In this document: one piece after another, positions 27,082 through 35,479 of the stretch
How the letters are laid out: each line of letters begins with the position of its first letter
Numbering within the stretch: position 1 is the first letter of the stretch
DNA from: Clostridia bacterium
GTDB taxonomy: Bacteria > Bacillota > Clostridia > Oscillospirales > CAG-272
DNA length: 64,000 nt
Reading direction: 5' to 3'
Assembly: GCA_017537175.1 (NCBI GenBank)
Contig: JAFYLH010000032.1
Span: forward strand, 1-64,000
The notes under the pieces: model-generated
The model's database searches: none
What the model was told of the DNA's origin: nothing
The model's input: the letters and a program-made list of their open reading frames with translations, nothing else
Program-made: the position numbers and the translations under genes

Positions 27082-29631
27082 TTACTTTTTTATGTTGATA
27101 AGGGATATTCCCATAACGGGTATCATCCAGAAGAGCTGGTATACGGCGGTATATACGCCTGCCAGATTGAAGGAGGATGCACCCACAAACATAATGAATA
27201 CGGTGATACCAAAGGCAAGGAGTATGGAAAGTATCTTGATAACAAGAGCGCCTCTGGTTACCGAATTTACCTTGTCGCAGAGGGCAAGGGTCTTTAAGAG
27301 AGACTTGGGATTCTTCTTTGATACGATACCGCTGTCCGAGCGCTCCTCTGTGGAGGTCTTTTCGGAAAGGAAGCGGCATTTAAGCACCTTAACCGCATAC
27401 TTGGACATATTGATATGCTTGCCCAAGAGTGCATCGTCGATATTGGGGTCAAAGGACTTGATACCGATACACATACCTGCGCGGTAGAGTTGCTTTGAAA
27501 TAGCAATAAAGTCGGGGTCGATGCCGTAGCTGATATACAGCTTTGCGGCAACCTCGTCGTTACATACAAGGTAAGCGATACAAGCCTCGCCTGAGAACTC
27601 TATTCTTTCGTCATCGGCTTCAAAGACAGGCTCAAAATTGTTCTTGTGGAGGTAGGATGCCTTACCGTAGAAGATATGCTTACCCGAGATAACGGCCTCA
27701 ATACCGTCCTCGGCAATATCCACGATCTCTACATCGTCAGAGCAGTCAAACTCCTTGGTGGCAATATTGAAAACATCATTCAGAGGGCCGCCTATTACCT
27801 TAAACAGACTTGCCACATTGTATATCACCTTGTCTATACGGTTGTTGCCGTATATCTTAATGGATTTTACCTTGGTTTTTTGAGAGGGGAAAACATCCTT
27901 GTCGTCAAAGGAAACAGCACCTGCGTTTGAATATTCCTCAAGGCTGTCCTCGCCTACGATGGCAGAGCCCATATCAAAGGCTACCTTTGATGCGCGGTAG
28001 AGGGGATAGGAATAGGTGATAAATGCTGTTGCGGGAACTGCAAGAGCCATAAGCAGATATCCGCAGCGGATACCCATAAACCAATCTCCGCGGAAGAGTC
28101 CCACAAACAGAACAAAGAATACCACAAGCACAAGGCATATGGGAATAAGTGCCGAAAGCACTGCCTTGTTTTTGCCGTAGGAACGGGTACGCTTGAAGAA
28201 GTTGTCCACAAAGTTTGTCTTGGTTACTCTGAATACAGAGCAATCCTCGTCGATGAACTCGTCAAACGCCTCGTGCTCCATTACGGTGTCGCTCTCCTCC
28301 ATACGGGAGACGGTGTACTTGACACGCTTTGAAGAAACGATGTTAAAGGAGAAGATATCTCTCTTAAGAGTGAACATTCTGGAGATAAGAGAAAGCAGAA
28401 TGCAAAGAACTATAGGTGTGTTGCAGAGCAGCATTGCCGAGCCGTCATATAAGAAGCATGCCGCTATATGATAAATTACAGATACAAGCAGAGCCGAGCT
28501 GAGAATACTGTCGGCGGTGGGCTTGCCGGTAAAAAGACCCTTAAAGCCTCTGAGTATGGGGCGGATAACAAGAATGCAGGACAGGGTGAGCAGCTGCAAC
28601 GACGCCATAATATGTATTACGGGATATACCTGAGGATCAAGTATGCCGGGGTACTTTACACCCAAAGCGCCGATATTTTCAAACAGCAGTACCGCAATCA
28701 AGGCACCTACCGCAATGAATATCTTTATCAGCAGATTTCTATGCTGCTTTTTATATATTTCAAAAACCTCTTTGATCTGGGAGGAGTGGGTGAACTCCAT
28801 ATTTGCATCGATCTCGTCGGGGATATTGTCCTCGTGCTTGATCTGGGCAAAGTTTTCGGCATCCTTACGCACGGCCTCTTCGATGACCTGAGCATTTTCG
28901 TCACCTAATTTTTCTTCCAGCTCCTCGTTCATACCAAAGGCGATCATAAGGTTGATGTCTGTTTCATCAAGTGTACCGTCCTCGGAGGTATGGGGGATGT
29001 CCATCTCCTTGATAACCTTTTGTGTTTCGGTTACGGGAGCTATGGGCGCGTTTTTTTCTATTTCGTTTTCGATGGAGCTTACATACTCCTCTGCCTCGCT
29101 TATATGCAGGGCAAGGTCAGGATCCTCTGCTTCACGGCGGGTACGAAGCACCTCCTCGTACTCTGCCTCGGTGAGGTATTTTTTCATAAGGGCATCGATA
29201 TCCACCTCGGGGGACTCGTTTGCCACTGCATCAAACTCGGAGGTGATCTTCTCCTCGGGCATTGCTTCGGCTTCGATCTTAGAAAACTCCTGAGTGGTTA
29301 TGCGTACAGGCTGAGGCTCCTCGCCTACGGTGGGAACCTCTCTTGTGGTGCTGAGGTTAATCTCCTCTGCAGGCTCCTCTGCCACCTCAGGGGCAACCTC
29401 AGGCTCAGATTCTACTGCACTTTCCTCGGCTGCTTCTGCCTCGGGCTCTGACTTATATGCGCCGTTTCTGCGCGCCTTAAAGCGCTCCTCGGCAGACATT
29501 TGAGTTGCCGTAGGTGCTGCGGGAATATCTATTTCCTCGGGCAGCTCGATATCATCCAGCTCAATACTGGATTTTAACTGCGCCAATAATTCCTCGGGGG
29601 ATATGTTGTTGTTATGATTCTTTTTGCTCAT
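27082..29631 (-). CDS. Large membrane protein resembling a degenerate P-type ATPase
   Basis: An 849-aa protein. Residues about 1-290 are cytoplasmic, very acidic and Glu/Ala-rich. Hydrophobic segments then occur near 300-325, 335-360, 370-420, 490-515 and 525-550, with a final group near the C-terminus. Between the last two groups, residues about 565-790 resemble the phosphorylation and nucleotide-binding part of P-type ATPases (GKHIFYGKASYL, then a region like the hinge). At the expected DKTGTLT site the sequence reads SFDDKDVFP, so catalysis as a pump is doubtful. A non-transporting or scaffold role is possible. The start at 29631 follows AAGGA. The family assignment is inference from pattern only. 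Confidence 0.55.
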   Translation of the reverse strand: MSKKNHNNNISPEELLAQLKSSIELDDIELPEEIDIPAAPTATQMSAEERFKARRNGAYKSEPEAEAAEESAVESEPEVAPEVAEEPAEEINLSTTREVPTVGEEPQPVRITTQEFSKIEAEAMPEEKITSEFDAVANESPEVDIDALMKKYLTEAEYEEVLRTRREAEDPDLALHISEAEEYVSSIENEIEKNAPIAPVTETQKVIKEMDIPHTSEDGTLDETDINLMIAFGMNEELEEKLGDENAQVIEEAVRKDAENFAQIKHEDNIPDEIDANMEFTHSSQIKEVFEIYKKQHRNLLIKIFIAVGALIAVLLFENIGALGVKYPGILDPQVYPVIHIMASLQLLTLSCILVIRPILRGFKGLFTGKPTADSILSSALLVSVIYHIAACFLYDGSAMLLCNTPIVLCILLSLISRMFTLKRDIFSFNIVSSKRVKYTVSRMEESDTVMEHEAFDEFIDEDCSVFRVTKTNFVDNFFKRTRSYGKNKAVLSALIPICLVLVVFFVLFVGLFRGDWFMGIRCGYLLMALAVPATAFITYSYPLYRASKVAFDMGSAIVGEDSLEEYSNAGAVSFDDKDVFPSQKTKVKSIKIYGNNRIDKVIYNVASLFKVIGGPLNDVFNIATKEFDCSDDVEIVDIAEDGIEAVISGKHIFYGKASYLHKNNFEPVFEADDERIEFSGEACIAYLVCNDEVAAKLYISYGIDPDFIAISKQLYRAGMCIGIKSFDPNIDDALLGKHINMSKYAVKVLKCRFLSEKTSTEERSDSGIVSKKNPKSLLKTLALCDKVNSVTRGALVIKILSILLAFGITVFIMFVGASSFNLAGVYTAVYQLFWMIPVMGISLINIKK

Positions 29632-29640
29632 AATACCATC

Positions 29641-29710
29641 CTTACAAAGAATGCAAAATGCATAAAGCAAAATGCAAAATTATGGTCGATTTCCGCTTTG
29701 CGGAAATCTG
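29641..29710. repeat. AATGCAAA tandem repeat plus hairpin
   Basis: Words of the type AATGCAAAATGC (29644-29679) are followed by GATTTCCGC-TTT-GCGGAAATC (29688-29709). Composition matches the repeat at 35480, which has almost the same hairpin (GATTTCCGC-TATG-GCGGAAATC type). Confidence 0.5.
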
Positions 29711-29747
29711 CAATATAATTTTTATTGTTTTTTGTAAATGAACTTCA

Positions 29748-29815
29748 CCCTGGTGTGAATGTGTTGGGTTTTACCTGAACTTCACGCGATTACCGGGTAC
29801 AGGGGTTACCCCTGC
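29748..29815. repeat. 67-bp palindrome-ended repeat, copy E3, supplying a stop codon
   Basis: CCCTGGTGTGAATGT, TTTTACCTGAACTTCAC and GCGATTAC are followed by the palindrome CAGGGGTTACCCCTG (29800-29814). On the minus strand this gives Gln-Gly-TAA, the end of the methyltransferase gene, as copy E2 does for the ABC-F gene. Confidence 0.7.
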
Positions 29816-30540
29816 CGCTGTTTTGCAGCTTCACAAAGCAAAACTGCACAGGCAGTTGATACATTGAAGGAGTTTACCTTGCCGTACATGGGAATAGAGA
29901 TCACCGCGTCGCACTTTTCCTTGACCAGACGGGAGATACCCTGACCCTCGCTGCCCATAACTATTGCGGCAGCGCAGTTGAGATCGGTGTTATAGTAAGC
30001 CTCGCCTCCCATATCGGCGGCAAAGACCCAGACACCCTCTTCCTTTAAGTCATCTATGGTACGGGCAATGTTTGTGACCTTAGCCACAGGCATATGCTCT
30101 ATGGCACCGGCACTTGATTTGGCAACAACACCGGTAAGACCCACGCTTCTGCGCTTGGGAATGATAACTCCGTGAGCGCCCGAGCCCTCGGCACATCTTA
30201 TGATCGCGCCTAAGTTATGGGGGTCGTTGATCTCGTCGGCAATGATGATAAGAGGCTTTTGACCCTTGGATCTTGCGTTTTCAAGGATATCCTCTACGCT
30301 TGAATAGCTGTGTGCGCTGGCATAAGCACATATTCCCTGATGGGGCAGACCGTCAGCCAACTGATCCAGCTTTTCCTTAGAGGCCTCGACCACAACTATC
30401 CCATTTTTCTTTGCAAGAGCAATTATCTCTCCGATAGAGCCTGTGCGCTGTCCCTTCATAACAAGGAGCTTGTCCACATCTCTGCCCGAGCGAAGCAGCT
30501 CTCTGACAGCATTTCTGCCTACGATGATGTTGTTTTCCAT
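29806..30540 (-). CDS. rlmB: 23S rRNA (guanosine-2'-O-)-methyltransferase RlmB-like (SpoU/TrmH family)
   Basis: A 244-aa SPOUT methyltransferase. The N-terminal RNA-binding domain (IVGRNAVRELL) precedes the knotted domain with ADEINDPHNLGAIIRCAEGSGAHGV split over the first two motifs. AIVMGSEGQGI and ISIPMYGKVNSFNVSTA are motifs 2 and 3. It methylates a guanosine ribose on 23S rRNA in relatives; the exact site here is inferred. The start at 30540 is chosen for AAGGAAATTACT upstream. Its C-terminal QRQG-stop lies within repeat E3. Confidence 0.88.
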   Translation of the reverse strand: MENNIIVGRNAVRELLRSGRDVDKLLVMKGQRTGSIGEIIALAKKNGIVVVEASKEKLDQLADGLPHQGICAYASAHSYSSVEDILENARSKGQKPLIIIADEINDPHNLGAIIRCAEGSGAHGVIIPKRRSVGLTGVVAKSSAGAIEHMPVAKVTNIARTIDDLKEEGVWVFAADMGGEAYYNTDLNCAAAIVMGSEGQGISRLVKEKCDAVISIPMYGKVNSFNVSTACAVLLCEAAKQRQG

Positions 30541-30649
30541 AGTAATTTCCTTCACATATAAACACTTAAATTAATTATACCACACTTTTTGCGTTTTGTA
30601 TACACTATTTTTTAACTTTTTGTTATTATAATAAGAATTAATGTAAGAA
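30541..30649. other. Noncoding upstream region of the methyltransferase gene
   Basis: An AT-rich stretch. It should contain the minus-strand promoter of the methyltransferase gene, but I see no clear consensus pair. The rest of the 30541-31091 gap is the repeat element described next. Confidence 0.4.
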
Positions 30650-31087
30650 AAAGGACAGCGGTATGCTGTCCTTTCAGCGTGTCGATAAACCTATCGACAC
30701 GCTGGCAGACTTCGAAAAAGGAAGTGGCGGTTTTCGTGAAAAGGGTCCGTAGATCTCGTTGACACCAACAATTCCTTCGGCGCTCCTAAAGTCGCTTGAA
30801 CTCATTGGGTGTCTGCCGTCCTCGCAGCCCTGCTTTTTCTGCCACAGGCAGCGCAGGACTGTTCGGCGTACTAAGTACGGTAGTGACTCTTTTCGCGGAA
30901 AAGTGTGAAAAAGTGGTGTATACTCGATGTATACACCACTTTTGAATACTTATCTGACTATATTGGGAGCAATGATAAATATTTGATCATCGTCTGTTGG
31001 TTGGGATAATAAACCAAAGATATATTTATTTAACACGCCCGACCGACTTTTTCGACAGTCTGAAAGGACAGCGGTATGCTGTCCTTT
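30650..31087. mobile_element. MITE-like noncoding element, copy B, flanked by a duplicated terminator
   Basis: Identical 25-bp palindromes (AAAGGACAGC-GGTAT-GCTGTCCTTT) at 30650-30674 and 31063-31087 flank a 388-bp core with no credible ORF. Near the ends, CAGACT-TCGAAAAAG (30706) and its inverse TTTTTCGACAGTCTG (31047-31061) form imperfect terminal inverted repeats. A separate perfect hairpin, CAGCGTGTCGATA-AACC-TATCGACACGCTG, lies at 30675. The core's right half matches 1-196, including a long hairpin whose arms differ from copy A by a compensated pair. It looks like a non-autonomous element inserted at a terminator. Confidence 0.65.
31063..31087 (-). terminator. Terminator of the zinc-ribbon/LRR protein gene
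   Basis: A 10-bp palindrome stem with a 5-nt loop begins 4 nt past the stop at 31092. It forms the right-hand flank of the element, and an identical copy forms the left flank. Confidence 0.65.
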
Positions 31088-31091
31088 ACTA

Positions 31092-32147
31092 TTACCAGTA
31101 TTTTACTATTATATTAACGTAATCGCTATAATTGATTACCTGATCGTAAGCACGAGATCCCTTTTTTACTACCAAGGTGGTGAACAAATCGGGAAGACTC
31201 TCTCCCTTTTCGTAGGTATATCCACCTACCGGTGAACTGAAGCTGCCGGAGGTATAACCGGAAATACTATAATAAGAATAATATTCAGGTTTGTTTGATG
31301 ATATGTCAATTTTGGCATTATTTGGAAGCTGGAGTGATTTAAGGTTAGGGCATTCTGCAAACGCATTACTACCGAGGTATTCTAAATTGTTTGGCAGCGT
31401 TACCTTCTTTACTGCACAACCTCTGAAAGCGGATGATTCTATTCGCTTGAGGTTTTTGGGGAAACTGATCTTTTTGAGTGAGGTACAGTCCGAAAAAGCT
31501 TTTTCGTCTATAATTTCCAAAGAATCGGGAAGGGATATCTCCTTCAATGAGGTACAGCCGTCAAAAGCACAGTAATCTATACTGGTCAATGATTTCGAAA
31601 ATTTAACCGACTTCAAGCAGACACAGTCCCCGAATGCATTAAAATCAATGAGAGTTACTGTGTCGGGAATCGTGACATGTGTAAGGTCATATTCTGCAAA
31701 AGCCTCTTCGCCAATAACCGTTACCGGACGTCCGTTGATCTTTTTGGGAATTACCACTTTAAGATCAGATCCTATATATTTAGTTATGGTTACGGTTCCA
31801 TCCGTCATTTCAAATTCAAAGTCCTTTGCGGGACTTGCCTTTTTGCTGAATGCAAATATGGCACCTATAGAGCCTGCGAGCAGGGTGAATATTATTATAC
31901 CCGCCAAAACAAGAGCGACTACCGCCGCAACGATACCGATAATGACCTTTTTGTCCTTAAGCTCGGACTTAAGATACTCCTTGTCCTTGAGCTTGGTCAA
32001 TATGCCGTTAGTTTTTGACTCTTCCTTTACGGTGCTTACGTTTTCTTCGGGTTTATTTTCTTTCTCTGCTGTCACCCTTGTACCGCAGAAGCCGCAGAAT
32101 TTTTCGTTTTCCGGAACCTCTTTGCCGCAATTACTGCAATGATACAT
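31092..32147 (-). CDS. Zinc-ribbon membrane protein with BspA-type leucine-rich repeats
   Basis: A 351-aa protein. The N-terminal zinc ribbon (CSNCGKEVPENEKFCGFCG, residues 4-22) is followed by a charged linker, one membrane helix (about 70-100), then an ectodomain. The ectodomain has about six LRR_5/BspA repeats of the form AFxxCTSLKxIxLPxSL. It is probably anchored with the ribbon inside and the repeats outside. BspA-like repeats bind host or matrix proteins in other bacteria; here the ligand is unknown. The start at 32147 is chosen for GGAGGACATT upstream; a longer frame upstream reads through the neighbouring gene. Confidence 0.8.
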   Translation of the reverse strand: MYHCSNCGKEVPENEKFCGFCGTRVTAEKENKPEENVSTVKEESKTNGILTKLKDKEYLKSELKDKKVIIGIVAAVVALVLAGIIIFTLLAGSIGAIFAFSKKASPAKDFEFEMTDGTVTITKYIGSDLKVVIPKKINGRPVTVIGEEAFAEYDLTHVTIPDTVTLIDFNAFGDCVCLKSVKFSKSLTSIDYCAFDGCTSLKEISLPDSLEIIDEKAFSDCTSLKKISFPKNLKRIESSAFRGCAVKKVTLPNNLEYLGSNAFAECPNLKSLQLPNNAKIDISSNKPEYYSYYSISGYTSGSFSSPVGGYTYEKGESLPDLFTTLVVKKGSRAYDQVINYSDYVNIIVKYW

Positions 32148-32217
32148 AATGTCCTCCGTCCAAAATTGATCTATAGACAGATTATACCATTTGCCGAAGC
32201 AAAAATCAATAAAATAA

Positions 32218-33030
32218 TTAAAATTCCACCATTCTGACATTAAGGTCATCATACAGGGTATAATAGTATTTATTAGCTTCAAGATCGCAGCAGCAGGAAT
32301 ACTGCGTATACTCCTCTCTGCCGTCGGGAGTAATGACCGAGCCCTTTTGCATCGCCACCGAATAGAGCAGACGAAAAAGGTGGGTGTATCCAAGGCCCGC
32401 GGGCGAATTTCTTGTATGAAAGGCGGCGCGGACAAAGCGGGACATAGAAGAAAGATCTCCGGGTAAGCCCATAGCCCCCATACCAAAGCTGTAATCATTT
32501 TGGTCGGAGCAGGCGCACAGACGCCTGTAGTTATTCATATTGAAGCTCTGTATGTCAAATGCGGGGCTGTTTGTGAGCACGCGGTGGGGGTTACGGTATA
32601 TTTTTGTCCCTTTTACCGTGCTTTCTAAGACAATTGAGCTTTTTCTGTCCGAGATCATCCAATGAAGCGGGGACAAGGGCAGCTCCGAGGAAAAGGGTCG
32701 GTTAAGGATGCTTACACTTTTTAGCTCCTCACTTACCTCCTCCACCGAGCTGAAGTTGCCTATGATATAGGGGATAAGCTCATAGGGAGCGAGATTCTTT
32801 TTTCTTTTGTCAAGGGGGAAATAAACCGCATTGCCTGGGAAATTAAGACCCGCCATGGCAAGTCCGCGGTCGTTCATACCGTCAAAATATAAGGGATAGC
32901 CGTTTACCTCTATACCCATACCCAGTATGGGAAATCTGTTGTCATTGCTTTTGATTACCCTTGTGTCATAGTGACACCACAGGTCCAGATTACGGCCGAA
33001 ATATTTATCATATTTTATTGCTGTACACAT
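32218..33030 (-). CDS. Choloylglycine hydrolase-family enzyme (bile salt hydrolase/penicillin V acylase-like)
   Basis: A 270-aa Ntn-hydrolase. With the start at 33030 (GGAGGAACTTTAT upstream), Cys2 becomes the N-terminal nucleophile after Met removal. The other family residues align as Arg13, Asp16, Asn63 (GLNFPGNA), Asn154 (LTNSPAF) and Arg198/201 (SRFVRAAF). It cleaves an amide such as a conjugated bile salt or an acylated compound; the sequence does not tell which. At 270 aa it is shorter than typical bile salt hydrolases (about 315-330), with the N-terminal part tighter. It has no signal peptide. It diverges from the radical SAM gene at 33226. Confidence 0.82.
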   Translation of the reverse strand: MCTAIKYDKYFGRNLDLWCHYDTRVIKSNDNRFPILGMGIEVNGYPLYFDGMNDRGLAMAGLNFPGNAVYFPLDKRKKNLAPYELIPYIIGNFSSVEEVSEELKSVSILNRPFSSELPLSPLHWMISDRKSSIVLESTVKGTKIYRNPHRVLTNSPAFDIQSFNMNNYRRLCACSDQNDYSFGMGAMGLPGDLSSMSRFVRAAFHTRNSPAGLGYTHLFRLLYSVAMQKGSVITPDGREEYTQYSCCCDLEANKYYYTLYDDLNVRMVEF

Positions 33031-33045
33031 ATAAAGTTCCTCCGG

Positions 33046-33110
33046 AAGTGAAATGCCTTGCGGCGTGAAAAGTGAAATACGGCATTGCCATGTGAAATGA
33101 AAACTGATGC
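33046..33110. repeat. Short hairpin array 3 (linker GTGAAAT) in the 5' region of the hydrolase gene
   Basis: Four copies of GTGAAA(T) alternate with mini-hairpins (GCC-TTGC-GGC and GGC-ATT-GCC). The layout resembles the arrays at 15348 and 46598, but smaller and without the inverted half. It lies directly upstream of the hydrolase ribosome site, so it would be in its leader RNA. Confidence 0.5.
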
Positions 33111-33170
33111 TTTCGTTAAGGCAGCTTTTACAAGCTAAAAGCAATATTATTTTAATTAAACAAATTCTCC

Positions 33171-33199
33171 TTGATATTTTTCGCAAATAAGTGTAAAAT
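33171..33199 (+). promoter_or_regulatory. Sigma-A promoter of the SPASM radical SAM gene
   Basis: TTGATA (33171-33176), a 17-nt spacer and TAAAAT (33194-33199) lie 27 bp before the ATG. Confidence 0.65.
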
Positions 33200-33225
33200 T
33201 AATTATCAACATTTCGGAGTAAATT

Positions 33226-34062
33226 ATGCCAAACAAAGTATTTTTTGAAATTACAAACGCCTGCAATCTGAGCTGCTCCTTTTGTCACGGGACAAAAAGG
33301 GAGATAAAATATTTATCCCGCGATGAGTTTATAAGCGGCTGTGAGCAGCTGCGGGGCTTTGCCGATTATCTCTATTTTCACCTTATGGGTGAGCCGCTTT
33401 TGCATCCGCTTTTAGGTGAATTTTTTGATATAGCAAACGAGCTTGGTTTTCGCGTAATACTGACCACCAACGGAACACTTCTGGATAAGAAAAAGGATAT
33501 TTTATTATCTGCAAAGGCACTTCACAAGGTCAGCATTTCCCTGCATTGCTATGAGGCAAACGATATGGGATTTTCTATTGATGATTATCTTAAGAGCTGC
33601 TTTGATTTTTGCCGTGAGGCGTCGGATAAGGGCATAATTTCGGTTATGCGGCTCTGGAATGAGGGCGGAGAAAGCTCCCTTAACCAAAAAATTCTTGACC
33701 AAATGCATTCGTATTTTTCTGACCAATGGAAGGAAATTTATTCGGGATATAAGCTCTGTGAAAAGGTATTTCTTGAATGGGGAAATAAGTTCGACTGGCC
33801 GGATAGTGAAGCCGAATATGTGGGAGAAAATCACTCCTGCTACGGACTCCGCGATCAGATAGGAATTTTATCCGACGGAACTATTGTACCCTGCTGTCTT
33901 GATGCAGAGGGTGCCATAAATTTAGGTAATATTTTCGAAACAGATCTTGATGAAATTTTAAATTCTCCAAGAGCAATTGCCCTTAAAAATTCCTTTGAAA
34001 AAAGAAAAATAACCGAAGCACTTTGTCAGCGCTGCGGTTATGCAAAAATGAGATACACTTAA
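33226..34062 (+). CDS. Radical SAM protein with SPASM-like C-terminal cysteines
   Basis: A 278-aa protein. The radical SAM [4Fe-4S] motif is CNLSCSFC (residues 13-20). The C-terminal region carries further cysteines (CYGL near 205, PCC near 223, CQRCGYA near 270) with the spacing of an auxiliary-cluster SPASM/twitch domain. Relatives modify peptides or small molecules. No precursor peptide gene is evident nearby, so the substrate is unknown. The Shine-Dalgarno is GGAG 6 nt before ATG. It is a single gene, convergent with the DUF4190-like gene. Confidence 0.8.
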   Translation: MPNKVFFEITNACNLSCSFCHGTKREIKYLSRDEFISGCEQLRGFADYLYFHLMGEPLLHPLLGEFFDIANELGFRVILTTNGTLLDKKKDILLSAKALHKVSISLHCYEANDMGFSIDDYLKSCFDFCREASDKGIISVMRLWNEGGESSLNQKILDQMHSYFSDQWKEIYSGYKLCEKVFLEWGNKFDWPDSEAEYVGENHSCYGLRDQIGILSDGTIVPCCLDAEGAINLGNIFETDLDEILNSPRAIALKNSFEKRKITEALCQRCGYAKMRYT

Positions 34063-34088
34063 AAAATCCACCTGTAAGGTGGATTTTT
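34061..34088. terminator. Bidirectional terminator between convergent genes
   Basis: AAAAAATCCACC-TGTAA-GGTGGATTTTT overlaps the stop of the radical SAM gene and ends 3 bp before the stop of the DUF4190-like gene. It serves both. Confidence 0.85.
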
Positions 34089-34091
34089 GTA

Positions 34092-34379
34092 TTAAATGAA
34101 AAATGAACAGCAACCCAAACCAAACGAAAAAACCGTAAAGAGCAGGTCGATTGAAAAGCCTAATACTGCAGATATGATACCAAGCATCAATCCCGCAATA
34201 GCCAGTTCCTTGGAGGGCTTGTTGCCTGACATACCGAAAATACTGAAAATTATTGCCGCTATCGATACCAGGTATATAGGATTAAAGAAAAACGAACCGA
34301 TTCCGAACAGGAAAGATGCCAAAGCGGTATTGTTGCTTTGAGGCTGAGGGAATTGATTATAGTATTGGTTGTTGTTCAT
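34092..34379 (-). CDS. DUF4190-like small membrane protein
   Basis: A 95-aa protein with an N-terminal Asn/Gln/Tyr/Pro-rich cytoplasmic tail and two to three membrane helices. The stretch GNKPSKELAIAGLMLGIIS is typical of DUF4190 proteins. Role unknown. It lies 18 bp after the HD-domain gene and is probably in the same transcript as the HD hydrolase and acetyltransferase. Confidence 0.7.
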   Translation of the reverse strand: MNNNQYYNQFPQPQSNNTALASFLFGIGSFFFNPIYLVSIAAIIFSIFGMSGNKPSKELAIAGLMLGIISAVLGFSIDLLFTVFSFGLGCCSFFI

Positions 34380-34397
34380 ACAGACACCACCGTATAT

Positions 34398-34976
34398 TTA
34401 TTTTTCCAAAAAATAAGTAGACTCCATATCTGCGGTCATAAGGGCATAAGCCAGAGGGAAACGCTGAAGGGCATCGCCCACCTGTCTTGCATCCTCGGGA
34501 CCCGAGAAGCCCATATGATATCTGATGGCAAAAGCCTCGTCACGGGTCAGACGCATAAAGCCGGAAGCAATATACACCGACTTTTCTCCGTGACCGTAGG
34601 GGAGCTTATCGTCATAATCGTAGCTTGGAACCTTCTCCCACACACCCTGATCGTTTTTGACGTTACGAAAACCCGGCTTATAGGTATTGGTCTTGCAGAG
34701 GTCGTGGAGCAGGGCAACAATGGCAATGCTCTCGTCGGTAAAGTTAAGTCCGTAGGTATCTTTAACTCTGGGTCTTGCAAGGTAATCTACAAGACAGTCA
34801 TAGACATTTAAGCTGTGCTCACAGAGTCCGCCCTCGTATGCACAGTGAAATCTTGCACTTGCGGGAGCGGTAAAAAAGTCGCTCTGAGCCGAGCAGAGGT
34901 GGTCAAGGAGCTTGTCCGCTCCCTCGCGCTTAATGTTGTCACGGTATATCTGTATAAATCTTTCTTTGTTAGTCAT
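34398..34976 (-). CDS. HD-domain hydrolase
   Basis: A 192-aa soluble protein with an HD phosphohydrolase core: GGLCEHSLNV, ALLHDLCK (the HD pair) and further His/Asp residues (GHGEKS, HMG). Such enzymes hydrolyse phosphodiesters or nucleotides, or act on dinucleotide second messengers; no partner domain specifies which. AAAGGTGTATT precedes the ATG. It lies 9 bp after the acetyltransferase gene in one operon. Confidence 0.82.
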   Translation of the reverse strand: MTNKERFIQIYRDNIKREGADKLLDHLCSAQSDFFTAPASARFHCAYEGGLCEHSLNVYDCLVDYLARPRVKDTYGLNFTDESIAIVALLHDLCKTNTYKPGFRNVKNDQGVWEKVPSYDYDDKLPYGHGEKSVYIASGFMRLTRDEAFAIRYHMGFSGPEDARQVGDALQRFPLAYALMTADMESTYFLEK

Positions 34977-34985
34977 AATACACCT

Positions 34986-35462
34986 TTAGTTACAGATAAG
35001 GTTAGCATAAACACCGGGATGATCGCCGATAACCTGTGCGTTAAGTGTCTTTATGTAGTATTCTACGGGGCCTGCGTTGATTATGGCATAGCCGTAGCCC
35101 TTTTCACGCATTGCAAGGAGGCACTTTGCGGTAAGAGCAGAGCCTATACCAAGCTTTCTTGCCTTTGCAGCAACACCGAGGGGACCGTAATATCCGAGGG
35201 CTGTGGAATCATAGCAGGCAAAGCCTACAACCTCACCGTTAAGGGTAGCGATGTAGCAGGTAGAGTTGAAGATAGCCTTTTCGCACTCGTCTGCCCAGCC
35301 CTGAGAAAATTCTCTCTTTATGAACTCAAGTATCTCGGTCTTGTCGGGGCCAAGGCCTCTCTTGATGCCAACACCCTTTTCCTTCATAGCCTTGGTGGGG
35401 TCATCGTCGTTGGGAAGGTTATATAAGTTAACCAGTATATCTAAATCCTGAAGCTGTTCCAT
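34986..35462 (-). CDS. GNAT-family N-acetyltransferase
   Basis: A 158-aa enzyme with a GNAT fold. The acetyl-CoA-binding motif A is GPLGVAAKARKLGIGSALT, and GEVVGFACYD gives the preceding beta hairpin. It transfers acetyl from acetyl-CoA to an amine; the substrate is unknown. AAGGAGTACATT precedes the ATG. It is the first gene of the GNAT-HD-DUF4190 run. Confidence 0.82.
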   Translation of the reverse strand: MEQLQDLDILVNLYNLPNDDDPTKAMKEKGVGIKRGLGPDKTEILEFIKREFSQGWADECEKAIFNSTCYIATLNGEVVGFACYDSTALGYYGPLGVAAKARKLGIGSALTAKCLLAMREKGYGYAIINAGPVEYYIKTLNAQVIGDHPGVYANLICN

Positions 35463-35479
35463 AATGTACTCCTTTTTTA

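Noticed and set aside
31092..32498. Longer 468-aa version of the zinc-ribbon/LRR protein
   Set aside because: The extra N-terminal 117 residues are out-of-frame translation of the hydrolase gene's 3' end; a good ribosome site precedes the Met at 32147.
32218..33186. Longer 322-aa form of the choloylglycine hydrolase with a signal-like N-terminus
   Set aside because: The family requires Cys at position 2 after the start; the Met at 33030 gives this and has GGAGG upstream.
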